Shown: piece after piece, positions 7,873 through 17,849 of the stretch
How positions within the stretch are numbered: position 1 is the first letter of the stretch
How the letters are laid out: the number at the start of each line of letters is the position of its first letter
Source: DATBVX01 sp963695985
Lineage (GTDB): Bacteria; Pseudomonadota; Gammaproteobacteria; Steroidobacterales; Steroidobacteraceae
Direction: 5' to 3'
Length of the DNA stretch: 64,000 nt
Assembly (NCBI GenBank): GCA_963695985.1
Contig: CAVOIC010000002.1
Coordinates: 119,650-183,649, forward strand
Notes under the pieces: model-generated
Told to the model about the DNA's origin: nothing
Database searches by the model: none
Seen by the model: the letters and a program-made list of their open reading frames with translations, nothing else
Position numbers and translations under genes: made by a program

Positions 7873-10392
7873 TTGGCAACGCATCGACTAGGCCTGGCGC
7901 TCATCGTCATCCTTCTGCCGCTCGCCGCTCAGGCCGCCCGCGAGCCGGTCCTCAAGCAGATCAAGCTTCCGCACGACTATTACTGGCGCGAGATGTATCT
8001 GCCACAGCCGACGACCGGGCCGTCGGCGGCAGCGTTTGCGCCCGATGGCGCAAGCGTTGTCTACAGCATGGCGGGATCGCTTTGGCGGCAGCAGATCGGG
8101 AGCGATGAGGCGCACGAGCTCACGCACGGACCCGGGTACGACCTGCAACCGGATTGGTCGCGCGACGGTCGTTGGATCGTGTTCGTGCGCTACGACAAGG
8201 ATGCGATGGAGCTTTGGCGCTGCGAGCTCGCGACGGGTCGTGAGCAGTCGCTGACACAAGCGGGTGCCGTAAACCTCGAGCCACGGCTTTCGCCCGACGG
8301 CCGTCGTCTTGTGTTCGTCTCGACGCAGGACACAGGTCACTTCAATCTCTTCATCGCCGATATCGGCGAGCATGGGCTCGCCAACGCGCACCCGCTGATC
8401 GCCCCGCGCGAGTCGAGACTGGATCGCTACTACTACTCGTCTTTCGATCACGCGATCAATCCGAGCTGGAGCCCGGACGGCCAGCGGATCTATTTCGTCG
8501 GCAATCCGGAGGTCGCCTGGGGCACGGGAGACATCTGGTCGGCGTCGGTGACGAACCCGGAGGATCGGCAGCGAGTGCTGGTCGAGGAGACGACCTGGTC
8601 CGCGAGACCGGAGCTGTCACCCGACGGCAAGCGCCTGCTCTACAGCAGTTACCAGGGCCGGCCGTGGCATCAGCTGTGGCTGACGACACCCGATGGGCGC
8701 TCGCCGTTGCCACTGACGTTCGGCGATTTCGATCGGCGCAACGCGCGCTGGTCACCCGACGGCCAGCGCGTCCTGTACACGAGCAACGAGACCGGCAACA
8801 CGACCCTCTGGGTTCAGGACGTCGTCGGCGGGCGCCGGCAGCAGATCGTACCCACCAAGAGGGACTACCAACGTTCGACGTACTCGCTTGCGATCTCCCT
8901 TCGCGATGAAGACGGACGACGGCCGCTTGCGGGGCGGGTCATGGTCCTGGCGAGCGACGGCCGCTACTACGGCCCGAGCGATGCCTGGCTGCAGGGTGAT
9001 GACGGGTTCGACCGCTCGCAGCAGACGCAGGAGAACCGCTACTTCCATTGCCACGCCCAGTGCAGCGTGACTGTACCCGCCGGCCCCACGACGGTGTGGG
9101 CCATGAGCGGATTCGCGCGCAGGCCCTTGCAGCAGTCCGTCGGCGTGACGGCCGCGGGCCTCGAGCTCACGTTCCGACTGCCGCCACAGGGACTGCCCGA
9201 AAAGTTCGGCGTCTTTACGAGCGCTGACCTGCATGTGCACATGAACTACGGCGGCACGTACCGCCAGCACGTCGAGGGCCTCGCTGCGCAGGCGCAGGCC
9301 GAAGATCTCGATGTGGTCTACAACCTCATCGTCAACAAGGAACAACGCATTCCGGACCTCAACGAGTTCACGAACGGCGCGCTCAAGTTCGGTCCCACCA
9401 CGATCTACCAGAGCCAGGAATTTCATACGAGCTACTGGGGGCATATCGGGCTGTTGCATCTCGACGATCACCTGCTGCTGCCCGATTTCTCGAGCTACCG
9501 CCATACAGCCCTAGCCTCGCCCTACCCTCACAACGGCGCCATTGCGGATCTCGCGCATCAACAGCACGCGCTCGTCGGTTACGTCCATCCCTTCGAGTCG
9601 ATCATCGATCCCGAGAAGGAAAAGCAGCTCACCAATGGGCTGCCCGCCGATGTCGCACTGGGCAAGGTGGATTACATCGAGATCGTCTCCTTCGCGGATC
9701 ACCGCTCGACCGCGGCAGTGTGGTATCGGCTCCTCAATCTCGGCTATCACCTGCCAGCGGGCGCGGGCACGGACGCGATGACCAACTACGCTTCCTTGCG
9801 CGGGCCGGTAGGACTCAATCGGGTGTATCTCGCAACCAGCGACCACTCGCCGGAAGCCCTCAAGTCCGCGCTCACGAAGGGCCATGGCTTTGCTACCAAC
9901 GCGCCGCTCCTGGGACTCAAGGTCAACGGCGTGAATCCCGGCGATACGCTGCGCCTGGAGCGCGCACAGCGCCGGGTGCATGTAGAAGCGGCCGTGCGCT
10001 CGATCGTGCCGCTCTCGGATATCGAGCTCGTCTTCAACGGCAAGGTCCTCAAGCGTTTGCGTGGCGATCGCACGGGCCAGGTGCTCGACTTTGACGGGGA
10101 TGTCGCGATTCCTGGCAGCGGCTGGATGCTGCTGCGGGCGACGAATACGACCCCGCAGACACTGGTACAGGATATCTATCCCTACGGCACCACGAATCCC
10201 GTCTGGATCGACGCGGGCACTCCGCCGGCGGCGGCGACAGAAGATGCGCGTTACTTCATGCGCTGGATCGACCGACTCATCGAGTCAGTGAGCGCACGAG
10301 ATGACTTCAACACCACCGAGGAACGCGAGCGTACGTTGCAGTACCTGCGTGATGCGCGCGCCGTCTACGAGAGCCGAATCAATGCGCACTGA
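7873..10392 (+). CDS. TolB-type beta-propeller fused to a CehA/McbA-like PHP metallohydrolase
   Basis: I start this gene at the TTG at 7873, which follows GGGGAG by six bases and gives a clean signal peptide (MATHRLGLALIVILLPLAAQA). An in-frame ATG at 7843 lacks a ribosome-binding site. The mature protein of about 840 residues has an N-terminal PD40/TolB propeller with repeated SPDG motifs (LSPDGRRLVF, WSPDGQRIYF, LSPDGKRLLY). After a beta-sandwich linker comes a PHP-type hydrolase domain with the metal motif SADLHVHMNYGGTYR and later His residues (GYVHPFES). CehA-type enzymes cleave carbamates and amides; here the substrate is unknown. Location is periplasmic. The gene overlaps the following S9 peptidase gene by 11 bp, so the two are co-translated. 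Confidence 0.8.
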   Translation: MATHRLGLALIVILLPLAAQAAREPVLKQIKLPHDYYWREMYLPQPTTGPSAAAFAPDGASVVYSMAGSLWRQQIGSDEAHELTHGPGYDLQPDWSRDGRWIVFVRYDKDAMELWRCELATGREQSLTQAGAVNLEPRLSPDGRRLVFVSTQDTGHFNLFIADIGEHGLANAHPLIAPRESRLDRYYYSSFDHAINPSWSPDGQRIYFVGNPEVAWGTGDIWSASVTNPEDRQRVLVEETTWSARPELSPDGKRLLYSSYQGRPWHQLWLTTPDGRSPLPLTFGDFDRRNARWSPDGQRVLYTSNETGNTTLWVQDVVGGRRQQIVPTKRDYQRSTYSLAISLRDEDGRRPLAGRVMVLASDGRYYGPSDAWLQGDDGFDRSQQTQENRYFHCHAQCSVTVPAGPTTVWAMSGFARRPLQQSVGVTAAGLELTFRLPPQGLPEKFGVFTSADLHVHMNYGGTYRQHVEGLAAQAQAEDLDVVYNLIVNKEQRIPDLNEFTNGALKFGPTTIYQSQEFHTSYWGHIGLLHLDDHLLLPDFSSYRHTALASPYPHNGAIADLAHQQHALVGYVHPFESIIDPEKEKQLTNGLPADVALGKVDYIEIVSFADHRSTAAVWYRLLNLGYHLPAGAGTDAMTNYASLRGPVGLNRVYLATSDHSPEALKSALTKGHGFATNAPLLGLKVNGVNPGDTLRLERAQRRVHVEAAVRSIVPLSDIELVFNGKVLKRLRGDRTGQVLDFDGDVAIPGSGWMLLRATNTTPQTLVQDIYPYGTTNPVWIDAGTPPAAATEDARYFMRWIDRLIESVSARDDFNTTEERERTLQYLRDARAVYESRINAH

Positions 10393-12427
10393 TGTGAGCT
10401 GCTGGTCGAAGCTAGCGCCCTCCATCGGCGCAACACTGGCTCTCCTGTGCGCGGCTTTGGCCTTCCCGCTCGCGGTGGCACGCGCCGATAAACGAGCGCT
10501 CGTGCTCGAGGACTATCACCAACTGCAGGATGTGACCGAGCCCGCTTTCGCACCTCGCGGCGATGCGATCCTCTACACAGTTAGCACCGACAATCTCGAC
10601 AGCAATTCCTCGGTGAGCGACTTGTGGCGCGTGAGCTGGCGCGGCAGTGCACCGTTCCAGCTGACGCACACGCCATTCGCCAGTGAATGGCTTCCGCGGT
10701 GGCGAGCGGATGGCGCGGCGATCGCTTTCCTGTCAGACCGCGGCGCCGAGGAGAACGCGCAGATCTGGCTCATGCCGGCGCAGGGCGGGGATGCGCGCCA
10801 GCTCACGCACGTCAAACGCGGAATCAAGGATTTCGTGTGGGCGCCGAGCGGCAAACAGATCGCTTTCATCGCTGACGACCCAGCGCCTGAGCCCGCAAAG
10901 GACTCGCGCGGCAAGGACAAGCCCGCGGCGCCGCTCGCGGTGACGCGTTTCCAGTTCAAGGAAGACGAGCGCGACTACCTGACCGATCGCTGGCAACACT
11001 TGTATCTCCTCGACGTCGAGTCGGGTGCGGTCACATTGCTCACCCCCGGCGCGCACGATGAATGGCTGCCCTCCTGGTCACCCGACGGCAAACAGATCGC
11101 ATTCGTCAGCAAGCGACTCGGCGATATCGATCGCAACCTCAACTTCGATATCTGGGTCATGCCGCCGGTGCCGGGCACCGAGCCGCGGCGCGTCAGCACT
11201 TTCGATGGCGATGATGGCGACTGGTATTGGGAGTCCCGGCCGCAATGGTCGCCCGACAGTCGCAAGCTCGTGTGGCTCACGAGCGGCGAGGACAAGTGGA
11301 TCTATTACTCACCGTGGCAGTTGTCGGTTGCAGACCTTGCCACCGGCAAAGTCACGACGCCCGCCCGCATCGACCGCTGCTTCTACAAGCCGCGCTGGTC
11401 ACGGGACGGCAGGTACATCTATGCGCTGATCGAGCAGAGTCGCAACACCTGGCTGGCGCGTATCGATCCGGCGACCGATGAAGTGCGCTATCTGACGAGT
11501 GGCAACCGTTTCGCGCTCGATTTCAACATGGCGCCCGATGGCCGCATCGTGCTGCTCGATTCGGACGATGTCACCCCGTATGAGCTGTCAGCGATCGAAA
11601 AGCAGCAGCGCCGTGCGTTGACCCGCCATAACGCCTTCCTCGATGACATCGACGTGCATGCGACCGAGGACTTCAGCTATACCAGTGATGGCCAACGGAT
11701 CGACGGATTCGTGCTGAAGCCTGCGGGGTTCAAGACGGGCGTGCGCTATCCCGCCATCGTGCGCCTGCACGGCGGTCCTGCATATCAGTTCTCGCACGAG
11801 TTCCTGTTCGAATGGCAGCTCTTCGCCGCCAAGGGATACGCCGTCATCGGCATCAATCCACGCGGCTCGACGGGTCGGGGCTTCGACTTCTCGCGCGCGG
11901 TTCACGCGAGCAATGGCGGCGTCGACGTGCAGGACGTACTCATGGGCGTCGACTACATGGTGCAACAGGACTGGATCGATCCCGAGCGTCTCGGCGTGGG
12001 CGGCAGAAGCTATGGATCGCTCCTCACCAATTACGTCATCGCGAGCGACACGAGATTCAAAGCCGCGGTGAGCGGTTCGGGCAGCGGCAACTGGCTCGGC
12101 ACTTATGGCGTCGATGAGTATGCGCGTGAGAACGAGCTCGAGCTCGGCACGCCGTGGAAGAATCTTGATGCTTACGTGCGCGTGAGCTATCCGTTCCTGC
12201 ACGCGGACCACATCCACACGCCGACGCTCTTCTACTGCGCGATGAAAGACTTCAACGTACCCTGCCAGGCTTCGGAGCAGATGTACCAGGCGTTGCGTTC
12301 ACTCAACGTCCCCACCGAGCTCATCCTGTATCCCAATCAGAATCACGCCATGACGGTGCCGGGCTACTACGTCGACCGCATGCGGCGCGCACTCGAGTGG
12401 TACGACCGCTATCTCAAGCGGCCCTGA
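10382..12427 (+). CDS. prolyl-oligopeptidase family (S9) peptidase, secreted
   Basis: From ATG 10382 the product has 681 residues, with a signal peptide ending near PLAVARA. The first two-thirds form a WD40/PD40 beta-propeller (WSPDGKQIAF, WSPDSRKLVW). The C-terminal alpha/beta hydrolase has the nucleophile elbow GGRSYG, with Ser at about residue 543. The Asp is in MKDFNVPCQA and the His in NQNHAM. This is the acylaminoacyl-peptidase/DPP-like layout that removes short N-terminal peptides in the periplasm. The start lies inside the end of the upstream TolB/CehA gene, so translation is probably coupled. It converges on the DmpA-type gene with a 4-bp gap. Confidence 0.9.
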   Translation: MRTDVSCWSKLAPSIGATLALLCAALAFPLAVARADKRALVLEDYHQLQDVTEPAFAPRGDAILYTVSTDNLDSNSSVSDLWRVSWRGSAPFQLTHTPFASEWLPRWRADGAAIAFLSDRGAEENAQIWLMPAQGGDARQLTHVKRGIKDFVWAPSGKQIAFIADDPAPEPAKDSRGKDKPAAPLAVTRFQFKEDERDYLTDRWQHLYLLDVESGAVTLLTPGAHDEWLPSWSPDGKQIAFVSKRLGDIDRNLNFDIWVMPPVPGTEPRRVSTFDGDDGDWYWESRPQWSPDSRKLVWLTSGEDKWIYYSPWQLSVADLATGKVTTPARIDRCFYKPRWSRDGRYIYALIEQSRNTWLARIDPATDEVRYLTSGNRFALDFNMAPDGRIVLLDSDDVTPYELSAIEKQQRRALTRHNAFLDDIDVHATEDFSYTSDGQRIDGFVLKPAGFKTGVRYPAIVRLHGGPAYQFSHEFLFEWQLFAAKGYAVIGINPRGSTGRGFDFSRAVHASNGGVDVQDVLMGVDYMVQQDWIDPERLGVGGRSYGSLLTNYVIASDTRFKAAVSGSGSGNWLGTYGVDEYARENELELGTPWKNLDAYVRVSYPFLHADHIHTPTLFYCAMKDFNVPCQASEQMYQALRSLNVPTELILYPNQNHAMTVPGYYVDRMRRALEWYDRYLKRP

Positions 12428-12431
12428 GCGT

Positions 12432-13589
12432 TCAGGGTGAGTTCAGGCGGTTGTACTGTTTGAGCACCGCACGCAGTTGATCGTGCGGAATGGCGAGCAC
12501 GTAGTGGCCGTCCTGCCCGCGCATATCGCGCGCGGCGACCATTGCATTGACGATGGCCTCCTCGGTGGCCTCGACGGTCGCTAGAAACAGCGGATCGAGC
12601 AACTCGTTGCCGAGGAAGGTGGCGGAATTGAGTGCGTCATTGGGCATGGCCGCAACGTTGGCGGTCGAGAACGCGACGAAGATATCGCCGGAGCCGTTGC
12701 CCGCATAACTGCCGTTGCGTGCGAGCCCCATGGCGGCCCGACGCGCGACGCGCTTGAGCTGATGGGGCAACAGCGGCGCGTCCGTGGCGACAGCAATAAT
12801 GATCGAGCCGGTGTCACCCTGGTCGGGCGTGTCTTCGCTGTAAACGCGGTGCTGCCGCAGGTGCTGACCCACGGGGACGCCCGCAATGCGCAGTGTGTCA
12901 CGCACACCGTAGTTGGCCTGCACCAGCACTCCGACGACGTACGGTCGCTTCTCGATCTGCACCTGGCGCGAAGCGGTGCCGATGCCACCCTTGAATTCGT
13001 GGCAGATGATCCCGGTACCTGCGCCAACATTGCCCTCCGCCACCGGCCCGCCGCGCGCCGAATCAAGCGCCGCATCGACGTGTTCGGGACGCACATGAAA
13101 GCCGTTGATGTCGTTGAGGTAGCCGTCGAAGGTTTCTGCAACCACCGGAGTCGACCACCAGTAGCCGCTCGGATCGGGATGTCCCTGTCGTACCCGCCAG
13201 GCGATGATTGCATCATGCACCACGCCGACGCTGTGCGTGTTGGTGAGCACGACCGGTCCCTCGAGCCGCCCCGACTCCTCGAGCCAGGTCGTGCCCGTCA
13301 TCTCGCCGTTGCCATTCAGGGAGAACCAGCCTCCGAACACCGGAATGTTGGAACTCTGCTTGCCGCGCGGCAGGATCGCCGTGACGCCGGTACGCACTTC
13401 ATGCTTGGGATCCGGCGTGCTGATGAGTGTCATCTGGCCGACCGTGACGCCGGCGACGTCCGTGATCGCATTCAAGGGGCCCGGCGTGCCATCGAACGGT
13501 ATGCCGAGGTCGCGTGCGCGTGGCGGCGACGCCGCGGATACCGATGCAGTCATGGCGAGCAGGATAGCGGAGCAGCACATCAGCTTCAT
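12432..13589 (-). CDS. P1 (DmpA/S58) family aminopeptidase
   Basis: The 385-residue protein belongs to the DmpA family of self-cleaving N-terminal nucleophile peptidases. Signatures are ITDVAGVTVGQ near the N terminus of the mature protein, LTNTHSVGVVHDAI, GNVGAGTG, and the cleavage region NGSGDIFVAFSTAN, in which the Ser becomes the nucleophile of the beta chain. An N-terminal signal peptide (LMCCSAILLAMTASVSA) sends it to the periplasm. I chose the ATG at 13589, preceded by GAGGTGAAG, over upstream in-frame ATGs that would add a non-signal extension. The family hydrolyses D-amino-acid amides or beta-peptides, consistent with the surrounding amide and peptide hydrolases. Confidence 0.88.
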   Translation of the reverse strand: MKLMCCSAILLAMTASVSAASPPRARDLGIPFDGTPGPLNAITDVAGVTVGQMTLISTPDPKHEVRTGVTAILPRGKQSSNIPVFGGWFSLNGNGEMTGTTWLEESGRLEGPVVLTNTHSVGVVHDAIIAWRVRQGHPDPSGYWWSTPVVAETFDGYLNDINGFHVRPEHVDAALDSARGGPVAEGNVGAGTGIICHEFKGGIGTASRQVQIEKRPYVVGVLVQANYGVRDTLRIAGVPVGQHLRQHRVYSEDTPDQGDTGSIIIAVATDAPLLPHQLKRVARRAAMGLARNGSYAGNGSGDIFVAFSTANVAAMPNDALNSATFLGNELLDPLFLATVEATEEAIVNAMVAARDMRGQDGHYVLAIPHDQLRAVLKQYNRLNSP

Positions 13590-13767
13590 CACGAACTTCA
13601 CCTCGGGCCACATGCTGTGGCGAGCGTAGCGGTCGCGAGATTCTACACGCTCGGTGATGCATTGAACTTTGCGCGCCGATAGCGTCTGATGTGCACCAGC
13701 CAAACCCGCCGCCGCACGCGGGTCTCATGAGCAAAATGTCAATAACAAGCCCACGGGAGGTCGATCG

Positions 13768-15084
13768 ATGAAGGCCCCGCTCCTCGCTCTTGCTTCCTCT
13801 CTTCTGCTCAGTAGCAGCGCGTTCGCCGCCTCCACCGATGTCGTGACGCGCCTGCGAGCCGACATCGATGCCGTGTACCCGCAAATTGACAGCCTCTACA
13901 CCGACCTGCATCGCAATCCGGAGCTCTCACTGCACGAGGAGAAGACCTCGGCGAAGCTCGCCGAGCGCATGCGCAAGCTCGGGTACGACGTGACGACCAA
14001 CGTCGGCGGCTTTGGCATCGTCGCCATCCTGAAGAACGGTCCGGGCCCGACGCTCATGATCCGCACTGACATGGACGCGCTGCCGGTGCGCGAGCAGACC
14101 GGCCTGCCGTACGCGAGCCATGTCACGACTCACGATGATTCCGGCGCCGAAGTGGCGGTGATGCATGCTTGCGGCCACGACGTGCACATGGCCACGTGGA
14201 TCGGCACCGCGACGATCCTCGCGAAGTCGAAGGATCTGTGGCACGGCACGCTCATGTTCATCGGCCAGCCCGCCGAGGAGCGGATCGTGGGCGCCAAGAT
14301 GATGCTCGACGCGGGACTGTTTCAGAAATTTCCCAAGCCCGATGTCGCCCTCGCCATTCATGACCACGATAAGACCCCCGCTGGCACAGTTGGCATTGTC
14401 CCGGGCTACATGATGGCGAACGCGGACGCCGTCGATGTCACCATCTACGGCCGGGGCGGTCACGGCGCCTATCCACAGTCCACGGTCGATCCAATCGTGA
14501 TCGCGGCGCGCACCATAGTCGCGCTGCAAACCATAGTGGCCCGCGAGAACGATCCGCTCGACCCGGCCGTGATCACGGTAGGGTCGATCCATGGCGGCAC
14601 CAAGCACAACATCATTCCCGACGAGGTGAAGCTGCAGCTCACCGTGCGCTCCTACAAGCCCGAGGTCCGCGACCGCCTGATCGCTGCCATCGAACGGATT
14701 ACCAAAGCTGAAGCGGCCGCTGCTCTCGCGCCGAAGGAGCCGGTGATTAAGGTGGTCGAGAGTACCAAGGCCACCTACAACGATCCGGCACTCACGGAGC
14801 GAGTGGGCACGGCTTTGCGCGCGGCACTCGGCGCCGACAACGTGCTGCAGCCTGCGCCCGAGATGGGCGCCGAGGACTTCAGCGAATTCGTCGGTGCGGG
14901 CGTGCCGGGCGTGTACCTCTGGGTTGGCGCGGTGGCACCCGCCAAGTACGCGGACTGGAAAGCCGGCGGGCCGCCGCTGCCAACGGTGCACTCCTCGCTA
15001 TTCGCTCCTGATCGCGAGCCGACGCTGCGCACGGCGATGCTGGCCGAAAGCCTGGCGGCACTGGAGCTGATTCGCGGCAAGTAG
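13768..15084 (+). CDS. M20D family amidohydrolase (IAA-amino acid/hippurate hydrolase type), secreted
   Basis: The 438-residue protein has a signal peptide (MKAPLLALASSLLLSSSAFA) and the M20D co-catalytic metal signature. This consists of RTDMDALPVREQTGLPYAS, then MHACGHDVHMATW with the Cys and His ligands, and GQPAEERIVGAKMM with the catalytic Glu pair. The dimerisation insert (GRGGHGAYP) and the C-terminal MGAEDFSEF motif are present. It should remove acyl groups from N-acyl amino acids in the periplasm. A strong GGGAGG precedes the ATG. It is divergent from the DmpA-type gene and is followed 54 bp downstream by an amino-acid permease, so hydrolysis and uptake probably work together. Confidence 0.9.
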   Translation: MKAPLLALASSLLLSSSAFAASTDVVTRLRADIDAVYPQIDSLYTDLHRNPELSLHEEKTSAKLAERMRKLGYDVTTNVGGFGIVAILKNGPGPTLMIRTDMDALPVREQTGLPYASHVTTHDDSGAEVAVMHACGHDVHMATWIGTATILAKSKDLWHGTLMFIGQPAEERIVGAKMMLDAGLFQKFPKPDVALAIHDHDKTPAGTVGIVPGYMMANADAVDVTIYGRGGHGAYPQSTVDPIVIAARTIVALQTIVARENDPLDPAVITVGSIHGGTKHNIIPDEVKLQLTVRSYKPEVRDRLIAAIERITKAEAAAALAPKEPVIKVVESTKATYNDPALTERVGTALRAALGADNVLQPAPEMGAEDFSEFVGAGVPGVYLWVGAVAPAKYADWKAGGPPLPTVHSSLFAPDREPTLRTAMLAESLAALELIRGK

Positions 15085-15138
15085 GTCAATGTGCGACGAC
15101 GCCGGTCCGAATCCCTCTAGCAGCCGAGCTGAACGGCA

Positions 15139-16493
15139 ATGAAGCAGCCTTCACCGACTGCCGAGCCGCGCGAGCTTGGCTTCTGGATGTGCACGGCGCT
15201 GGTGATCGGCAACACCATCGGCATCGGCATCTTCATGATGCCGGCATCGCTCGCGCCGTACGGCCTGAACGCGTTGACCGGCTGGGTGATCACCGCCATC
15301 GGCTGCAGTTTCGTCGGCTGGACGTTCGCCGGACTGGCGCGCGTGTTTCCGCAGGACGACGGGCCCTACGCCTACACCTTCCGCGCCTTCGGCGGTGCGA
15401 CCGCCTACATGGTGATGTGGTGTTACTGGGTCTCGGTCTGGGTGGCCAATGCCGCGATCGCGACCGGCGCTGTCGGGTACCTGACCACACTGCTGCCCGC
15501 GCTCAACAGCAATCCGCTCTGGCCGCCGCTTACCGCGCTGGCACTGGTCTGGTTCTTCGTGCTGCTCAACCTGCGCGGCGTGCGCACGGTCGGCTGGCTC
15601 CAGGTGCTGACGACGGTGCTGAAGCTCCTGCCGATGGCGGCGGTGATCGTGCTCGGCGTGTGGCAACTCATCACGGCACCCGGCGGCCTACACGGAGCAC
15701 CTGCCCACCACACCCGCCACGTTCGGCAACGTGGTAAGCGCGTCTACCACCGCGCTGTTCGCGATGCTGGGCATCGAGTGCGCCACGATCCCGGCCGGAC
15801 GGGTCCGCGATCCCGGGCGCACGATCCCGCGCGCGACCGTCATCGGCACGATCCTCACTGCGCTGGTCTACATTTGCATTTCGATCGTGCCGCTGCTGCT
15901 GATCCCCCAGCAGGAACTGGCGAAATCGAACGCCCCCTTCGCCGATCTGCTCACACGCATGCTGGGCGCGGGCTACGGCGAACTGCTCGCAGTGTTCGTC
16001 GTCGTCAGTGGCCTCGGCGCGCTCAACGGCTGGACGCTGATCGCCGGCGAGCTCACGCAAAGCTTTGCGCGCCACGGCAGTTTTCCGGCGGGGCTCGGCA
16101 AGGTCAACGCGCGTGCCGCCCCGACACGCGCATTCGTGCTCATCGGCGTCCTGACGAGTCTCATGATCATCATGAACTACAGCAAGCCGCTCGCCGAGGG
16201 CTTCACCTTTCTCATCGTGGTCGTCACCGCCGCCAATCTGCCGCTTTACTTTTTCTGCGCCCTCGCAGTCGTCGTCCTGTGGCGGCGTCGTGAAATCGCC
16301 CACGTGGGTCGACGCGAGCTGTCATTCGTGCTCGCGGCGCTGGTCGCATTCGCCTATTCGATCTGGGCCTTCATTGGCGTCGGCCTCGAGTCCCTGCTGT
16401 GGGCGATCGCACTTGCAGCGGTCGGCGTACCCGTGTATCTCTGGATGCGAGTCGCGCGCGTAGTCGCACGGCGGAGCTCGGCCAGCGTGCTTG
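15139..16493 (+). pseudogene. APC family amino-acid permease, interrupted by a frameshift
   Basis: The first part (15139 to about 15680) encodes typical APC helices, such as GFWMCTALVIGNTIGIGIFM. Homology then moves to another frame at about 15676-15687, inside a run of C and G, and continues as YTEHLPTTPATFGNVVSAST and LFAMLGIECATIPAGRVRDP through the remaining helices. One base inserted or lost explains it. The size after repair is about 440 residues with about 12 helices, which fits the family. The 3' end is uncertain because the repaired frame runs on without a stop into the next gene. The end given is the first stop in a neighbouring frame. It may be an intact transporter with a sequencing error. 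Confidence 0.6.
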
Positions 16494-17846
16494 AGCCGCG
16501 CTTGCTGGTGCCGTTGCGCTGCCCTTGCGCTGAGCGGCTGTGCTCACGCGCTGCGTCGACGCGACGTGCTCCGCCAGTCACGCTCGCTCGTGCGCCGTTC
16601 GCGCCCGACTCCGGCTCGATCGCCGTTCACTGCGCAACGCTGATCGACGGCTTTTCGGACCAACCTGCACACGACGTCACGGTAGTCTATCCGCGGCGGC
16701 CGCATCGTTTCGGTGACAGCGGACCCGGCCATCCAAGGGATCTGCCCTGGCTGGACCTGCCTCGGCACACGTGCCTGCCCGGCCTGATCGACATGCACGT
16801 CCACATCACCGAAGCAGCGGAGGACCTGGCGGACATGACCGTCTATCTCCGCCGCACGGAGGACGAGATCGCCAGGATGTCGCGTCAACAAGCCGAGGCG
16901 ACGCTCCAGGCGGGTTTCACCACGGTGCGCAATGTCGGCAACTACAAGGCCTGGGCCGATCGCGACCTGCGTGATCACATCAATCGCGGCGAGATCGCGG
17001 GGCCGCGCATGCAGGTCGTGGGCTTCTACCTCACGATCCCGCACGGCGGCGGCGACCTGTACCTTCCCAGTGTTGCGGATGCGGATGTTCCGGCACGCTT
17101 TCACATGGGCGTTTCGCGCGGACCCGAGCAATTCGCACGCAATGCGCAGCTTGCAGTCGACGGCGGCGCGGATCTGCTCAAGGTGATCGCGTCCGGCGCG
17201 GTACTGGCGTACGGCGGCGTGCCCGGCGCGCCGGAGATGACGCCGGAGGAGATCGCGGCCGTGGTCAAGGTGGCGCATGCGGCGGGTATCAAGGTCGCCG
17301 CGCACGCGCATGGAGCGCAGTCGATCCGCGATGCCATTCTCGCGGGCGTCGATACGGTGGAGCACGCGTCGCTCATCGATGATGAGGGCATCGCGCTCGC
17401 TCGCGAGCCATCACGTGGCGTTGTCGATGGACGTCTACAACGGCGACTACATCGACAGCGAGGGAAGGCAGCAGCACTGGCCGGCCGAATTCCTGCGCAA
17501 GAACATCGAGACCACCGAGGTCCAGCGGCAGGGCTTCACGCGCGCGCACGCGGCGGGCGTGCCGATCGTCTTCGGCACCGACGCCGGGGTGTATCCGCAC
17601 GGACTGAACGCGCGTCAGTTTCCGATCATGGTGGCGCGCGGTATGGCGCCCATGGAAGCCATCCAGTCTGCGACCTCGGTCGCGGCTCATTACCTCGGCT
17701 GGACCGATCGCGTCGGCGCGCTGACGCCAGGGCACATGGGGGATCTCATCGCCGTCGCCGGCGACCCGCTTGCGGACATCGCGCGCCTGCAGGATGTCGC
17801 GGTCGTGATCAAGGGCGGGCTCATCTTCAAGCAGCCCGCGCCTTGA
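16491..17846 (+). pseudogene. imidazolonepropionase-like metal-dependent amidohydrolase, multiple frameshifts
   Basis: Conserved pieces of one amidohydrolase are split over two frames. ATLIDGF and the metal motif GLIDMHVHITE are in one frame. GGRIVSVTADPAI, which belongs between them, lies in a second frame at about 16695-16740. DLLKVIASGAVLAYGG, AAHAHG and DTVEHASLIDDEG return to the first. ALSMDVYNGDYID, FGTDAG and the C terminus are in the second frame after about 17400. At least three indels are needed. A TTG at 16491 in the second frame opens a lipoprotein-like leader (ALALSGC), suggesting a possible true start. Expected role is hydrolysis of a dipeptide or imide in the periplasm. Boundaries are approximate. 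Decay or poor consensus are equally possible. Confidence 0.55.
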
Positions 17847-17849
17847 GAT

